34,318 bases of DNA from an uncultured Erysipelotrichaceae bacterium (GCA_903789495.1 CAIFEQ010000005.1:1-34318), one strand, 5' to 3'. Numbered from the stretch's first letter, positions 15,962-23,679 are shown. Notes: generated by a model from the letters alone, not told the origin. Translations and numbers: made by a program.

Positions 15962-16138
15962 TTACTTCGGCGAAATAGCCGAAACCGGGCAGGTCCCGAC
16001 ACATGTCTGGCAGTCGATGCAGAGCGACTCGTCGCACTGAGACTTGCCATCCGCATCCAGAGACAGAGCAGAAACCGGGCAGGCGCCTACGCAGGCACCG
16101 CAGCCGATGCAAACATCCTTATCAATCTGTACGGGCAT
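15962..16138 (-). CDS. 2[4Fe-4S] clostridial-type ferredoxin
   Basis: A 58-residue protein of two repeated halves, each with the full cluster motif: CIGCGACVGACP (10-21) and CIDCQTCVGTCP (40-51). These eight cysteines bind two [4Fe-4S] clusters that carry low-potential electrons in anaerobes. The start ATG at 16138 follows AGGAGG with an 8-base spacing. It forms a separate transcription unit, with its own promoter and strong terminator, between the GTPase-nuclease gene and miaB. Supplying electrons to a radical SAM enzyme such as MiaB is possible but is only suggested by position; general fermentation metabolism is the more likely role. Confidence 0.97.
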   Translation of the reverse strand: MPVQIDKDVCIGCGACVGACPVSALSLDADGKSQCDESLCIDCQTCVGTCPVSAISPK

Positions 16139-16158
16139 GAATCTTACCTCCTGGACCT

Positions 16159-16188
16159 AGTATACCATCGTTTGAATTCCTGCTTCAA
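16159..16188 (-). promoter_or_regulatory. Promoter of the ferredoxin gene
   Basis: Minus strand: -35 TTGAAG (16183-16188), 18-base spacer, extended -10 TGG-TATACT (-10 at 16159-16164). Confidence 0.7.
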
Positions 16189-16210
16189 TCTTCCTTGCGG
16201 CAAATCCTGC

Positions 16211-18679
16211 TTATTGTCTTTTCGTCAGGGCAATGGCCTCGGCCAGCTGGCGGGCGGACATGCGCAGGGCCCCCTGGGAGAAGATGGCGGTCTGGATCAG
16301 GTTGTCGCTGGTGGCTACCGTGATCTGGTACTGCCCCTTCAGCTGGGCACTGAGCTCCTGGATATACTGATCGGCCGTCAGGCTGCGTCTGGTATAGACG
16401 ATGACCATATCATCCCCGCGCGTTTCCTGCGAAGAAAAGGGATCCTGACGGCCATAGCCGTCAAAGACCAGGATGATCTTCTGCTTCAGCCAGGCCTGAT
16501 AGGCATAGAGCTCATCGATCAGCTTCTCCCGCGCCACCGCCATGTCCTGCCGGCTCAGTGCTTCATACTCCGGCCAGCTGTAGATCATGTTGTAGCCATC
16601 AACGATCAGACAGCCAGGCAGCTGCCGGGCCGCCCGGAACTTCGGCTCTTTTTCTTCTTTCTGCACGTGCGGCTGATCGGGTCGGCGGTTGCGGCCGTTC
16701 AGATGCTCCAGCACCGCATCCAGCTCGCCCCGGGAGATCCGGCCGCCGCCAGAGGCGGAACCGGCAGATTCGGTATTCTCTTTCGGCAGGCTCAGATGCA
16801 TCTGTCCCTTGACCTGGTCCCAGGGCACCAGCACCGCGGCTCCATGCCGGCAGAAGACGGAAGATGCGGGATGGGCCAGATCCCGCTCGGGCTGATAGCC
16901 GCTCTGTTCCACCAGGGTCGGCTGGTCGGCACTGACCATCATGCCGGCATTCTTCAGGATCAGCTCGCTCTGGCCATGCGTCAGCGCCCGCAGCTCGGTC
17001 TGATAGTCCCGCAGCAGCCGCACCGGTCCCTGACCGCGGATCAGCACCTCTTCCCCCTGGGTTTCCGTCTGACAGGAGGCCTGGCGCTGTTCCAGATCAT
17101 AGAGGATCCGGGAAACCTGCTCGGCCGGAACGCGGAAGCGGAACGAGGCGGCCGGTTCCAGCAGGATGTTCTCAGCTTCCATCAGTCCCTGCCGGAACGC
17201 CCGCAGGGCCGCTTCCTGAAAGTCGCCGCCTTCGGTATGATGCGTGCTGGCCCGGCCATCCAGCAGGGTGATCTGCACGTCCGTGACTTCACTGCCCGTC
17301 AGCACCCCGCTCAGGGGCTGGGCCAGCAGGGCTGTGCCGATGGCCTTCTGGTAAGGCAGGGCAAGATGTTCCCGGGGACACTGCAATTCAAAGCGGATCC
17401 CGCTGCCCCGCGGTCCGGGGGAAAGCCGCAGCACGACTTCCGCATAATGCCGCAGCGGTTCATAATGGCCAACGCCAAGCACCGGATTCCGGATCGTTTC
17501 CTGCAGGATCACGCTGCCGGAAGAAAAAGCCGGTGCAAAGCCGCAGTCCTGGCGGATGCGCTCAAGCAGGATCTCCTGCTGGACACTGCCATGCAGACGC
17601 AGAAACATCCGTCCTTCCCGGGTCAGCCGGAAATGCAGGCTGGGATCTTCCTTCTGCAGGCTGACCAGCTCCTGGACCAGGGCGCTGTGCTGCGGGTCTT
17701 CGGAAAGGACTTCGTATTCCATGACCGGTTCATCTGCGGAGGCCGGGCGGTCCGGTTCAAAGCCCAGTCCCTGCCCGGCTTCTGCTTCCTTCAGGCCGCT
17801 CACCGCACACAGCATGCCGGCCTCGGCCTGGGGAATCTGCTGCTTTGCAGCACCATCCAGCCGGTAGAGCAGACTGATCTTCTCGGTATCGCTGATGGCC
17901 ATGCGGGTCTTCAGCACGCCGCCGGTGATCTTGAGATGGGCCAGGGTGTTCCCCTTCCCGTCTTCGAAGAGCCGGTAGATCCGGGCCCCGAACTGGGCCG
18001 GCCAGTGCTTCCTGGGCGCATAATCGGCCAGCAGATCCAGCAGGCCGCTGACATCGTCTTTCGAAAAGGCCGTGCCGAAACGCACCGGCACCAGCTTTCC
18101 GGCCGCAAAGGCCTGCCGCAGATGGGCGGGCTGAAAACGCCCGCCGGCGGTATAGTCCTCGAGCAGTTCCTCGCTGGCCAGGGCAATGCGTTCGCTCTGG
18201 GCCGGATCCTGCAGATCAGCCGCTACCGCAGCCGACGTCTTTTCGATCTGCTGCAGCAGCTCAGCCCGGCTGAAATGAGCGATATCCATCTTGTTGACGA
18301 AGACGATGCGGGGAATGCCCTGCTGTTCCAGCAGCTGCAGGATCGAAGCCGCGTGGCTCTGCATGCCGTCCTGGGCACTGAGCAGAAACACCGCACAGTC
18401 CATGACCGGTACGGCCCGTTCCAGCTCGCTGGCAAAATCGATATGTCCCGGCGTATCCAGCAGATCCAGGGTCAGCCCCTGCCAGGTCAGCCAGGTTTCC
18501 TTGCTGTAGATGGTAATGCCGTGGCGGCGCTCCGAGGGGGTCTGATCCAGGACGGAAGTTCCGTCTTCCACCCGGCCGGCCCGGGCGATGCGTCCGGCGC
18601 ATGCCAGCATGTTTTCAATCAGCGTTGTCTTGCCGGCATCCACATGCGCGCAGAAGCCGACGGTAATGTGCTGTGTCAT
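16211..18679 (-). CDS. EF-G/TetM-like translational GTPase fused to a Rae1/YacP-type NYN endonuclease domain
   Basis: An 822-residue fusion. Residues 1-630 are a translation-factor GTPase of the EF-G/TetM type: G1 AHVDAGKT (11-18), switch GITI (54-57), DTPGH (75-79), NKMD (129-132), then domains II-V, with an unusual domain IV tip reading HTEGGDF (481-487) instead of the TetM or EF-G loop. A polar linker (633-685) leads to a NYN nuclease domain (690-822) with VDGYNM (Asp694), VFDGY (Asp740), TADQYI (Asp770) and TSD (Asp792), and the IFSQGALRMSAR signature of YacP/Rae1. B. subtilis Rae1 cuts mRNA in the ribosomal A site. Joining both suggests a GTPase-delivered A-site mRNA nuclease; this is inference. 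AGGAGG lies 3 bases before the ATG. It follows ymdB past a moderate terminator. Annotation as a tetracycline-resistance gene would be unsafe. Confidence 0.9.
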   Translation of the reverse strand: MTQHITVGFCAHVDAGKTTLIENMLACAGRIARAGRVEDGTSVLDQTPSERRHGITIYSKETWLTWQGLTLDLLDTPGHIDFASELERAVPVMDCAVFLLSAQDGMQSHAASILQLLEQQGIPRIVFVNKMDIAHFSRAELLQQIEKTSAAVAADLQDPAQSERIALASEELLEDYTAGGRFQPAHLRQAFAAGKLVPVRFGTAFSKDDVSGLLDLLADYAPRKHWPAQFGARIYRLFEDGKGNTLAHLKITGGVLKTRMAISDTEKISLLYRLDGAAKQQIPQAEAGMLCAVSGLKEAEAGQGLGFEPDRPASADEPVMEYEVLSEDPQHSALVQELVSLQKEDPSLHFRLTREGRMFLRLHGSVQQEILLERIRQDCGFAPAFSSGSVILQETIRNPVLGVGHYEPLRHYAEVVLRLSPGPRGSGIRFELQCPREHLALPYQKAIGTALLAQPLSGVLTGSEVTDVQITLLDGRASTHHTEGGDFQEAALRAFRQGLMEAENILLEPAASFRFRVPAEQVSRILYDLEQRQASCQTETQGEEVLIRGQGPVRLLRDYQTELRALTHGQSELILKNAGMMVSADQPTLVEQSGYQPERDLAHPASSVFCRHGAAVLVPWDQVKGQMHLSLPKENTESAGSASGGGRISRGELDAVLEHLNGRNRRPDQPHVQKEEKEPKFRAARQLPGCLIVDGYNMIYSWPEYEALSRQDMAVAREKLIDELYAYQAWLKQKIILVFDGYGRQDPFSSQETRGDDMVIVYTRRSLTADQYIQELSAQLKGQYQITVATSDNLIQTAIFSQGALRMSARQLAEAIALTKRQ

Positions 18680-18692
18680 AGTCCTCCTGTAT

Positions 18693-18722
18693 GGAAAATC
18701 CCCTGTGCGAAAACAGGGGATT
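18693..18722 (-). terminator. Intrinsic terminator or attenuator after ymdB
   Basis: Perfect 9-bp stem AATCCCCTG/CAGGGGATT (18697-18705 with 18714-18722) with an 8-nt loop, but only TTTTCC follows on the minus strand. No promoter is visible before the GTPase-nuclease gene, so it probably acts as a partial terminator that lowers that gene's expression. Confidence 0.65.
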
Positions 18723-18726
18723 GTCT

Positions 18727-19506
18727 TTACTGCTGCGGCCGTTCCTGAATCCGCTGCACGGAAACCGTGCGGCAGCTCTCTTCCTCGATGTCAAAGAAGA
18801 TCCCGCAGAGAATCGCCGGTCCTTCGGCGGGCGTGAAGTGGGTCTTCTCGCCCAGGATCATGCGTCTTCTGACCTCGTCGATGTCGCGGCCGATGATGCT
18901 GTGGTAGGGACCGCACATGCCGGCATCGCTGATGTAGGCACAGCCATCCTGCACCATTTCATCCGCGGTCTGCACATGGGTATGGGTACCGATCACGGCA
19001 TTCAGCTGGCGGTGAAACACCTGGAAGAAGAGCTGCTTCTCCGAGGTGGCCTCGGCATGAAAATCCACGATGCGGATATCCGCCTCCGTCTGCTCCAGCA
19101 GGCTCTGCATGGTGGCAAAGCAGCTGGCGGTGCTGCCGTCGATGCCCACATTGCCTAAGACGTTATAGACGGCGATGCGCTTGCCCTTGACGGTACGGAT
19201 CGCAAAGCTCTGCCCCGCGTCGGCCGGTTCCATGTTGGCGGGCCGGATCAGGTCGGGACACTCGTCCATATGGTCGAGGATCTCATGCTTGGAAAAGGCA
19301 TGGTTGCCCAGGGTGATCAGGTCTGCCCCGGCCGCCTTAAGCTGCTGGACGATCTTCAGGGTCACGCCCTTGCCATGGGCGGCGTTCTCGCCGTTGACGA
19401 TGGCCAGGTCGGCGCCCAGTTCCTGTTTCAGCTGCGGCAGACGTTCGCTGACGATCTGCCGGCCGGAACGGGTCGTCACATCCCCGAGAAAGAGCACCCG
19501 GATCAT
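18727..19506 (-). CDS. ymdB: YmdB-family metallophosphoesterase
   Basis: A 259-residue calcineurin-like phosphodiesterase of the YmdB family, which hydrolyses cyclic nucleotides in vitro and affects biofilm and RNA levels in B. subtilis. Metal-site blocks are present: GDV near 8-10, NGENAAHGKG (38-47), GNHAF (about 67), VDFHAEATSEK (about 147-157), GTHTHVQTADE (about 173-183) and a DAGMCGPYHSIIG segment. Its ATG overlaps the RNase Y stop (TAATG), the same rny-ymdB pairing as in Bacillus, so the two proteins are translationally coupled. Substrate in vivo is unknown. Confidence 0.93.
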   Translation of the reverse strand: MIRVLFLGDVTTRSGRQIVSERLPQLKQELGADLAIVNGENAAHGKGVTLKIVQQLKAAGADLITLGNHAFSKHEILDHMDECPDLIRPANMEPADAGQSFAIRTVKGKRIAVYNVLGNVGIDGSTASCFATMQSLLEQTEADIRIVDFHAEATSEKQLFFQVFHRQLNAVIGTHTHVQTADEMVQDGCAYISDAGMCGPYHSIIGRDIDEVRRRMILGEKTHFTPAEGPAILCGIFFDIEEESCRTVSVQRIQERPQQ

Positions 19507-21059
19507 TACTGCGCGATTTCCTGGGCCCGGACTTCCCGGATGACGGTGACCTTGATCTGGCCCGGATAGGTCAGTTCGTTCTCAATCTTCTCCTTGATGT
19601 CATGGGCCACCTTGGGCATGGTCGCATCATTGACCTTCTCCGGCTTGACCATGACACGGATCTCCCGGCCGGCCTGGATGGCATAGGCCTTGTCCACGCC
19701 GTCAAAGGAGGTGGCGATCTTCTCCAGCTGTTCTAGACGCTGGATGTAGTTCTCCATCGATTCATACCGGGCACCGGGACGGCCGGCACTCAGCGTATCG
19801 GCGGCCGAGACCAGTTCGGCAATCAGACTGGTCGGCTGGGTATCGCCGTGATGGGATTCGATGGCATTGACGACGATGGCATTCTCGCCGTACTTCTTGG
19901 CAATCCGGGCTCCCAGTTCCACATGGCTGCCTTCCTGCTCGAAGTCCACGGCCTTGCCGATGTCATGCAGCAGACCGGCCCGCTTGGCCAGCTGCTGGTT
20001 GAGACCCAGCTCCGCCGCCATGATCCCGGCAAAGGTGGCCACTTCCACGGAATGCGCCAGGCAGTTCTGGCCATAGCTGTAGCGGAAACGCAGCCGTCCG
20101 ATCAGCTTGGTTTCTTCCTTGTTCAGCCGGCCGATTCCCAGCTTGAAGACGGCCTCATCGCCGATCTTCATGATGGAATCATCCAGCTCTTTTGTCACTT
20201 TGTTGACGACTTCCTCGATCCGGCCCGGCTGAATCCGCCCGTCGCGGATCAGAATCTCCAGCGACTGCCGGGCAATCTCCCGGCGGATCGGATCGAAGCA
20301 GGAAACCGTGATGACATCCGGCGTATCATCGATGATCAGATCCACGCCGGTGGCCTGTTCAATCGCCTTGATGTTCCGGCCTTCCCGGCCGATGATCCGG
20401 CCCTTCATGTCCTCACTGGGCAGGGTCACGGTCGAGACCGTGCGCTCAATGACTTCATCCTGGGCATAGCGCTGGATGGCGTTGGCGATGATCGTGCGGG
20501 CATCTTCCGCGGCCTTTTCCTCGGCGATGTCCTGCTGTTCCCGGAGATAGACGGCAATTTCCTTTTCCGTCTTCTTCTCGACCTGCGCCATCAGTTCCTG
20601 TTTGGCTTCCTCCTGGGTCAGACCGGCAATCCGTTCCAGATCTGCCGTCTGCTGAGCGATCTTTTCGTTCAGATCCTCTTCCATTCTGGACAGGTGTTCC
20701 AGTTTGTCATCTGCTGCCTTGGTCTTGTCATCCAGTTTCTTTTCCTTGGCAGTGAGATTTTCTTCGCGGTCATTCAGATTGTCTTCCCGACGCGACAGCT
20801 TGTTTTCCTTCTGCGTCAGCTGATTCTTCTGATCCTTCAGCTCTTTTTCTGTCTGCTGACGCATGTCGAGAACCTGCTGTTTACCTTCCAGTTCGGCCTG
20901 TGCAGTCAGGTTTTCCGCCTTGACCTTGGCCTCATCCAGAATCGTCTGCGCCTCGCTGCGGGAGCGGTCCAGCCCCGTACGTCCGGCAATCCACATAATC
21001 AGCAGACCGATTAACAAACCGATCAAACCAGCCAGAATGAAGTCCTGCATCATTGGCAT
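19506..21059 (-). CDS. rny: Ribonuclease Y
   Basis: A 517-residue membrane-anchored endoribonuclease that starts bulk mRNA decay. Domains in order: N-terminal transmembrane helix (about 7-26), long coiled coil rich in Glu/Lys/Gln (30-190), KH RNA-binding domain with GRIIGREGRN (220-229), HD domain with His336 and the HDIGK motif (His365-Asp366), and a C-terminal beta domain. ATG at 21059 follows GGAGG; the extra 12 residues reachable to 21095 pass through the recA terminator and are rejected. The gene follows recA and its terminator, and is coupled to ymdB. Its predicted transcript would start at the base of that terminator hairpin. Confidence 0.95.
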   Translation of the reverse strand: MPMMQDFILAGLIGLLIGLLIMWIAGRTGLDRSRSEAQTILDEAKVKAENLTAQAELEGKQQVLDMRQQTEKELKDQKNQLTQKENKLSRREDNLNDREENLTAKEKKLDDKTKAADDKLEHLSRMEEDLNEKIAQQTADLERIAGLTQEEAKQELMAQVEKKTEKEIAVYLREQQDIAEEKAAEDARTIIANAIQRYAQDEVIERTVSTVTLPSEDMKGRIIGREGRNIKAIEQATGVDLIIDDTPDVITVSCFDPIRREIARQSLEILIRDGRIQPGRIEEVVNKVTKELDDSIMKIGDEAVFKLGIGRLNKEETKLIGRLRFRYSYGQNCLAHSVEVATFAGIMAAELGLNQQLAKRAGLLHDIGKAVDFEQEGSHVELGARIAKKYGENAIVVNAIESHHGDTQPTSLIAELVSAADTLSAGRPGARYESMENYIQRLEQLEKIATSFDGVDKAYAIQAGREIRVMVKPEKVNDATMPKVAHDIKEKIENELTYPGQIKVTVIREVRAQEIAQ

Positions 21060-21085
21060 GTTGTGCTTCCTCCATTCAGTTGATT

Positions 21086-21110
21086 CAAAAAACACGAGAT
21101 TTCTCTCGTG
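21086..21110 (-). terminator. Intrinsic terminator of recA
   Basis: Perfect 7-bp stem CACGAGA/TCTCGTG (21093-21099 with 21104-21110), GAAA tetraloop on the minus strand, followed by six T. Confidence 0.9.
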
Positions 21111-21114
21111 CTCT

Positions 21115-21142
21115 ATTATACGCTATGTAAAATTTTTGCGAA
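21115..21142 (-). promoter_or_regulatory. Promoter of the rny-ymdB operon
   Basis: Minus strand: -35 TTCGCA (21137-21142), 16-base spacer, perfect -10 TATAAT (21115-21120). Initiation about 7 bases downstream would put the recA terminator hairpin at the extreme 5' end of the rny mRNA. Confidence 0.6.
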
Positions 21143-21148
21143 AGATCC

Positions 21149-22201
21149 TCAGGCTTCGGCCTGCGGCTGTTCTTCCTTCGGCTTTGCGAAGAGGATGTTC
21201 TTCAGCTGGGCGGTGATCTCGGCATCGATTTCCGGATTGGCCTTGAGCCATTCCCGGGTCGCCGCAAAGCCCTGGCCGATCTTCTCGCCCTTGTAGGAGA
21301 ACCAGGCGCCGGACTTCTCGATCAGATCATGCTCGATGCCCAGGTTGATCACCTCATCGGTATGCGAGATGCCTTCGCCGAAGATCATGTTCACGGTGGC
21401 CGTCTTGAAGGGCGGGGCCACCTTGTTCTTGACGACCTTGATGCGCACGGTATTGCCATAGGCCTCCGTGCCGTTCTTCAGGGTCTCGCCGCGGCGCACA
21501 TCCAGACGGACCGAGGCATAGAACTTCAGGGCCCGGCCGCCCGGGGTGGTCTCGGGGTTGCCGAACATGACGCCGACCTTCTCCCGCAGCTGGTTGATGA
21601 AGATGGCCGTGCAGCTGCTGCGGTTCATGACCCCGGCCAGCTTGCGCATCGCCTTGGACATCAGACGGGCCTGCAGACCGACGGAGGAATCCCCCATCTC
21701 ACCGTCCAGTTCCGCCTGCGGCACCAGGGCCGCCACCGAGTCGATGACCACCAGGTCAATCGCCCCGGACTTGATCAGCACTTCGGTGATCTCCAGCGCC
21801 TGCTCGCCGGAATCCGGCTGGGACAGGATCAGTTCATCGATGTCGACACCGAGTTTCTTCGCATATACCGGATCGATGGCGTTCTCCGCGTCAATGAACG
21901 CACAGCGGCCGCCGTTCTTCTGACATTCCGCGATGGCGTGCAGCGCCAGGGTCGTCTTGCCGGAAGATTCCGGACCGAAGATCTCGACGATTCTGCCTTT
22001 CGGATAGCCGCCGATGCCCAGTGCCGCATTCAAAGCCAGGGATCCGGAAGGAATGGCGTCTACCGCCACATCTGCCCGGTCACCCAGCCGCATGATGCTT
22101 CCCTTGCCGTATTCCTTTTCAATCTGCTTCAGGGCATCCTGCAGCAGCTGGTCTTTTCTGTCGTCTGATGTTTCCTTGCTCCGGGTCTTTTCGTTTGCCA
22201 T
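21149..22201 (-). CDS. recA: Recombinase RecA
   Basis: A 350-residue DNA strand-exchange ATPase. Seen: Walker A GPESSGKT (76-83), Walker B-type VIDSVAAL, loop L1/L2 region with [22 protein letters not shown] split over about 198-218, and an acidic C-terminal tail EEQPQAEA. The start at 22201 follows GAGGGAG; the earlier ATG at 22225 would place that site inside the gene. It lies 51 bases after pgsA with no promoter or LexA-type operator that I can see between, and ends in a strong terminator. cinA, normally between pgsA and recA in Bacillus, is absent. Confidence 0.98.
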   Translation of the reverse strand: MANEKTRSKETSDDRKDQLLQDALKQIEKEYGKGSIMRLGDRADVAVDAIPSGSLALNAALGIGGYPKGRIVEIFGPESSGKTTLALHAIAECQKNGGRCAFIDAENAIDPVYAKKLGVDIDELILSQPDSGEQALEITEVLIKSGAIDLVVIDSVAALVPQAELDGEMGDSSVGLQARLMSKAMRKLAGVMNRSSCTAIFINQLREKVGVMFGNPETTPGGRALKFYASVRLDVRRGETLKNGTEAYGNTVRIKVVKNKVAPPFKTATVNMIFGEGISHTDEVINLGIEHDLIEKSGAWFSYKGEKIGQGFAATREWLKANPEIDAEITAQLKNILFAKPKEEQPQAEA

Positions 22202-22252
22202 GTTGCTCCCTCTTTCTCTATTCATTCGTTTCGCACCGCACTCAGGCTTCCC

Positions 22253-22846
22253 TTACTTGCTCTCGAAAATATCCGCTTTCAGCTGGTTGAAATAGGACAT
22301 GCCGCTGGCCAGGCTGACAAAGGCACTCAGCCACAGCAGGATCTCCGTGAACGGCAGCTGCCACAGTTCAAAGGGCAGGTTGTTCAGCAGGATGAAGGCG
22401 ATGGTGGCCATCTGCAGGACGGTCTTGACCTTGCCCAGCATCTGGGCGCTGACCACCTTGCCGTTGCCGGCCGCGATCATCCGGCAGCCGTCCACCATCA
22501 GATCCCGGCACACCATGATGATCACCGGCACCACCGGGATCAGGCCCCGGCTGACGAACATCAGGAACATCGTCGTGGTGAGCATCTTGTCGGCCAGCGG
22601 ATCGGCGAACTTGCCGAAGGTGGTCTGCAGATTGCGTTTCCGGGCAATGCTGCCATCCAGATGATCGGTATAGGCGGCCACCAGATAGATGATCAGGCAG
22701 ACGACATTCACGCTGGACAGCTGCACATTGCCGATCACGAAGACGCGGGGATTCAGGCCGGCCTGGCTGTAGGGAAACAGGTAGACCAGCATCACCACCG
22801 GGACCAGAACGATCCGGAAGACGGTCAGTCGATTGGGTAGATTCAT
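22253..22846 (-). CDS. pgsA: CDP-diacylglycerol-glycerol-3-phosphate 3-phosphatidyltransferase PgsA
   Basis: A 197-residue integral membrane enzyme making phosphatidylglycerol phosphate, the first committed step to phosphatidylglycerol and cardiolipin. The CDP-alcohol phosphatidyltransferase signature is intact: Asp64-Gly-x2-Ala-Arg69, then Gly78, Asp82 and Asp86. Five or six hydrophobic helices are visible. The open frame extends upstream to 22993 through the RNase P RNA gene, but the ATG at 22846, after AGAGGAG, gives the family start MNLPNRLT. It has an extended -10 promoter between itself and the rnpB terminator and reads into recA. Confidence 0.96.
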   Translation of the reverse strand: MNLPNRLTVFRIVLVPVVMLVYLFPYSQAGLNPRVFVIGNVQLSSVNVVCLIIYLVAAYTDHLDGSIARKRNLQTTFGKFADPLADKMLTTTMFLMFVSRGLIPVVPVIIMVCRDLMVDGCRMIAAGNGKVVSAQMLGKVKTVLQMATIAFILLNNLPFELWQLPFTEILLWLSAFVSLASGMSYFNQLKADIFESK

Positions 22847-22870
22847 AGGCGCTCCTCTTTGACAGAACAC

Positions 22871-22879
22871 AGTATAGCA
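22871..22879 (-). promoter_or_regulatory. Extended -10 promoter of pgsA-recA
   Basis: Minus strand reads TGCTATACT, 24 bases before the pgsA ATG. No good -35 is seen since the rnpB terminator T-tract occupies that position. Confidence 0.55.
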
Positions 22880-22892
22880 CAAGAAAACTACG

Positions 22893-22917
22893 GAAAAGGA
22901 GGCGTTGACCGCCTCCT
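22893..22917 (-). terminator. Intrinsic terminator of rnpB
   Basis: Perfect 8-bp stem AGGAGGCG/CGCCTCCT (22897-22904 with 22910-22917), 5-nt loop, then TTT on the minus strand, immediately after the RNase P RNA 3' end. Confidence 0.85.
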
Positions 22918-22921
22918 GAAA

Positions 22922-23275
22922 CAAGCACACTCTGTAAGCCATGTTCTGTCCCGGCAGAGCCGGTGGCAGCCATTTATCTGTGCCGGATGGCACCCTTCCG
23001 CAGCTTCGGTTCGCCTTGGAAGATTCTCCTACCAGATTTGGATTTCTCGCTTGCGGGGTTTATCGCGTTCCACCCGGACGGTTTCCCGCCGGCTTCGTCA
23101 CTGTGACACTTTCAGGAAGATCGCCATGGCTTGCGCTTTAGGGTTTCTTCCGCCGTCAGCATCTCTGCTGCCCGGTCTTATGGCTTCGACCGGCACAGGC
23201 ACTACCGTCATCCCAGACGGTGCGAGCATGGACTTTCCTCTGGCTGTTACCCCAGCGGCTGCCCGGATGTGCTTA
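22922..23275 (-). ncRNA. rnpB: RNase P RNA, bacterial type B
   Basis: The catalytic RNA that trims tRNA 5' leaders. On the minus strand the universal blocks appear in order: GAGGAAAGTCC followed by ATGCTCGCAC (around 23230-23240), AGTGTCACAGTGACGAAG (around 23095-23112), TGGAACGCGATAAACCCC (23055-23072), GGTAGGAG, and GACAGAACATGGCTTACAG (22932-22950). P1 is formed by AAGCACA at 23268-23274 and TGTGCTT at 22923-22929, which sets the ends within a few bases. Sequence resembles the B. subtilis RNA, hence type B. It follows gpsB, as in Bacillus, and its 5' end touches the gpsB stop codon. Open frames across it are not genes. Confidence 0.96.
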
Positions 23276-23629
23276 TTCCTGACTGTTTTTCTGACTGAAG
23301 ACTTCTTCCTCCAGCCGGGAGAGACGTTTGAGGATGTCGACGCTGGTGCCGCTGCCGGCAGGCTGTGCCGCGGTAGCCTGCTGATTGGCGGCCATGGCCC
23401 GGCTCTTGCCCTCTTCCTCGATCAGCTTGGCCCGCAGCGAGGCATTGGTGCGTTCCAGTTCGCTGATCTTCTCATTCAGCGACTGGACCATCTTCTCATA
23501 GGACTCATAGTCGGCAATGACCTGGTCCAGGAAGGCATCCACCTCATCCATGTTGTAGCCCTTGAAATCGATATTGAACTGACGATCGCAGATCGTCCTG
23601 GCGTCGAGATTGATCTTATCAGACGACAT
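23273..23629 (-). CDS. gpsB: Cell-division protein GpsB (DivIVA family)
   Basis: A 118-residue cytoplasmic coiled-coil protein that links penicillin-binding proteins to the division and elongation machinery. The N-terminal DivIVA-like domain has FKGYNMDEVDAFLD (22-35) and the coiled coil runs about 36-75. After an Ala/Gln linker the C-terminal helix SVDILKRLSRLEEEVF (96-111) matches the GpsB trimer-forming end, separating it from DivIVA itself. The start at 23629 follows AAGGAG. Neighbourhood with rnpB and, nearby, PBP1 gene ponA is conserved. It has a strong promoter in the gap after the Crp-family gene. Confidence 0.94.
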   Translation of the reverse strand: MSSDKINLDARTICDRQFNIDFKGYNMDEVDAFLDQVIADYESYEKMVQSLNEKISELERTNASLRAKLIEEEGKSRAMAANQQATAAQPAGSGTSVDILKRLSRLEEEVFSQKNSQE

Positions 23630-23650
23630 GACAGTCACACTCCTTAACCG

Positions 23651-23679
23651 ATTATTGCAGGATCTGCCGGCAAAATCAA
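23651..23679 (-). promoter_or_regulatory. Promoter of gpsB (and probably rnpB)
   Basis: Minus strand: -35 TTGATT (23674-23679), 17-base spacer, extended -10 TGC-AATAAT (-10 at 23651-23656). The -35 overlaps the stop codon of the upstream regulator gene. Confidence 0.7.

Noticed and set aside
16211-18679. Calling this gene tet(M)/tet(W) tetracycline resistance
   Set aside because: Length, the different domain IV tip and the C-terminal nuclease domain set it apart from true ribosomal protection proteins, and no mobile element surrounds it.
15956-18748. Very long open frame (930 codons) on the plus strand opposite the GTPase-nuclease gene and ferredoxin
   Set aside because: It is a by-product of GC-rich codon use on the minus strand: no family resemblance, no Shine-Dalgarno, and it runs antisense through three recognised units.
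22859-23647. Open frame of 262 codons on the plus strand between pgsA and the regulator
   Set aside because: It runs through rnpB and antisense to gpsB; the RNA's conserved blocks explain the sequence.
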